Of a DNA stretch of 15,632 nt, positions 15,145 to 15,632 are shown piece after piece. The DNA is from Bacillota bacterium (GTDB lineage Bacteria; Bacillota_E; Symbiobacteriia; JAMDAP01): the NCBI GenBank assembly GCA_023484675.1, contig JAMDAP010000035.1, positions 1 to 15,632 of the forward strand, read 5' to 3'. Numbering within the stretch: position 1 is the first letter of the stretch; each line of letters starts with the position of its first letter. Both the position numbers and the translations under genes were made by a program. Under the pieces are notes generated by a model that saw only the letters and a program-made list of their open reading frames with translations, did no database searches and was not told the origin of the DNA.

Positions 15145-15632
15145 CTAGTTGGCGGTTCGGGCCTGGCGCCGCGCCCGGGCCGCGGCCAAGGCCCGCCTGG
15201 GGGCGGGAAGGCGCAGGCTTGGCTCAAGGGGTAGTCCGAGCAGCGTTTCCAGGGCAATCCGGCCGTCCCGGGGCAGCCGGTGCACGGGCCTGCCAAGTTC
15301 CCGCTCCAGGTCCGTCAGGCCCCAGTTGTCCAGGGTGACGCGCTCCTCTCCGCCCTCCCGGAACATGACCTCGGGCAAGAAGACGGAGTCGCCCAGGTCG
15401 CGGCCGCGCAGGGCGGCCGCGACGTCTTGGCCGGTGAGCAGGCCGGCTACGGTCACCGAGTGGCCGTAGTATTCATTGTCCACCACGGCCAATTCCACCT
15501 GCAGGGCCTCCACCTGGTTGAGGCGGGCGATGATGCCGGAGACCGTGGGCGCGGCGGAAACGCCGGTGACGGTGGTGACCCGGCGGGGAGCGGGCAGGCG
15601 GTCCGGCAGCAGGGGCTCCGCCGCCGCCACCT
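15145..15632 (-). CDS. DUF512 radical-SAM family protein, C-terminal part (cut by window edge)
   Basis: The frame is open to the window edge, so only about 162 C-terminal residues are present. The segment GHSVTVAGLLTGQDVAAALRG, followed by LGDSVFLPEVMFREGGEERVTLDNWGLTDLERELGRPV, is the conserved end of DUF512 proteins, which carry a PDZ-like domain and a radical-SAM domain at the N-terminal side (outside this window). The family commonly lies immediately upstream of der in Firmicutes, as here. Its biochemical role is not established. The last 35 residues are rich in Arg and Ala and poorly conserved. The frame contains an internal GTG at 15628-15630, but this is within the domain and not the true start. 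Confidence 0.88.
   Translation of the reverse strand, partial: VAAAEPLLPDRLPAPRRVTTVTGVSAAPTVSGIIARLNQVEALQVELAVVDNEYYGHSVTVAGLLTGQDVAAALRGRDLGDSVFLPEVMFREGGEERVTLDNWGLTDLERELGRPVHRLPRDGRIALETLLGLPLEPSLRLPAPRRALAAARARRQARTAN

Overview
This window comes from a high-GC, spore-forming member of the Bacillota (Firmicutes). The spore-coat ATPase SpoIVA is present, the order der-plsY-gpsA-spoIVA-hup is the familiar Firmicutes arrangement, and Shine-Dalgarno sites are strong (AAGGAGG type) with frequent GTG and TTG starts. A high-GC lineage related to Symbiobacterium or Limnochorda is possible, but I cannot fix the genus from sequence alone. Every gene I can support lies on the minus strand; the many long plus-strand frames are GC-rich shadows.

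Read in the direction of transcription (right to left): (1) the C-terminus of a DUF512-type radical-SAM protein, then der, plsY and gpsA, closely packed and ending in a hairpin terminator; (2) spoIVA, alone, with a SigmaE-like promoter and its own terminator; (3) hup (HU) with a terminator that directly abuts the next promoter; (4) a SAM-I riboswitch operon metX-hom-lysC, which makes homoserine and O-acylhomoserine for methionine; (5) a tRNA-Pro(GGG) with promoter and terminator; (6) a class-III aminotransferase followed by an SRPBCC-fold protein; (7) a short relic of a fumarylacetoacetate-hydrolase-family gene; (8) speD (SAM decarboxylase) with promoter and terminator; (9) a PadR regulator and MFS exporter pair; (10) ndk with promoter and terminator; (11) the start of mtnP, cut by the window edge.

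Metabolically the window leans towards SAM: SAM-controlled homoserine acylation (metX, hom, lysC), SAM decarboxylation for polyamine synthesis (speD), a possible diamine aminotransferase, and salvage of the polyamine by-product methylthioadenosine (mtnP).

The most unusual feature is lysC. It is homologous to aspartate kinase over its whole length but carries two lesions. Near its middle about eight codons are missing and a T8 run puts the two halves in different frames. Near its end, 18 nt that should encode the conserved segment after GIN have been replaced, at unchanged length, by an exact inverted copy of the T-arm of the adjacent tRNA-Pro gene (19 nt identical, about 210 nt apart), creating an in-frame TGA. 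This looks like a short-range template-switch mutation and also makes the lysC mRNA antisense to the neighbouring tRNA. The second notable item is the 37-codon fumarylacetoacetate-hydrolase C-terminal relic upstream of speD.
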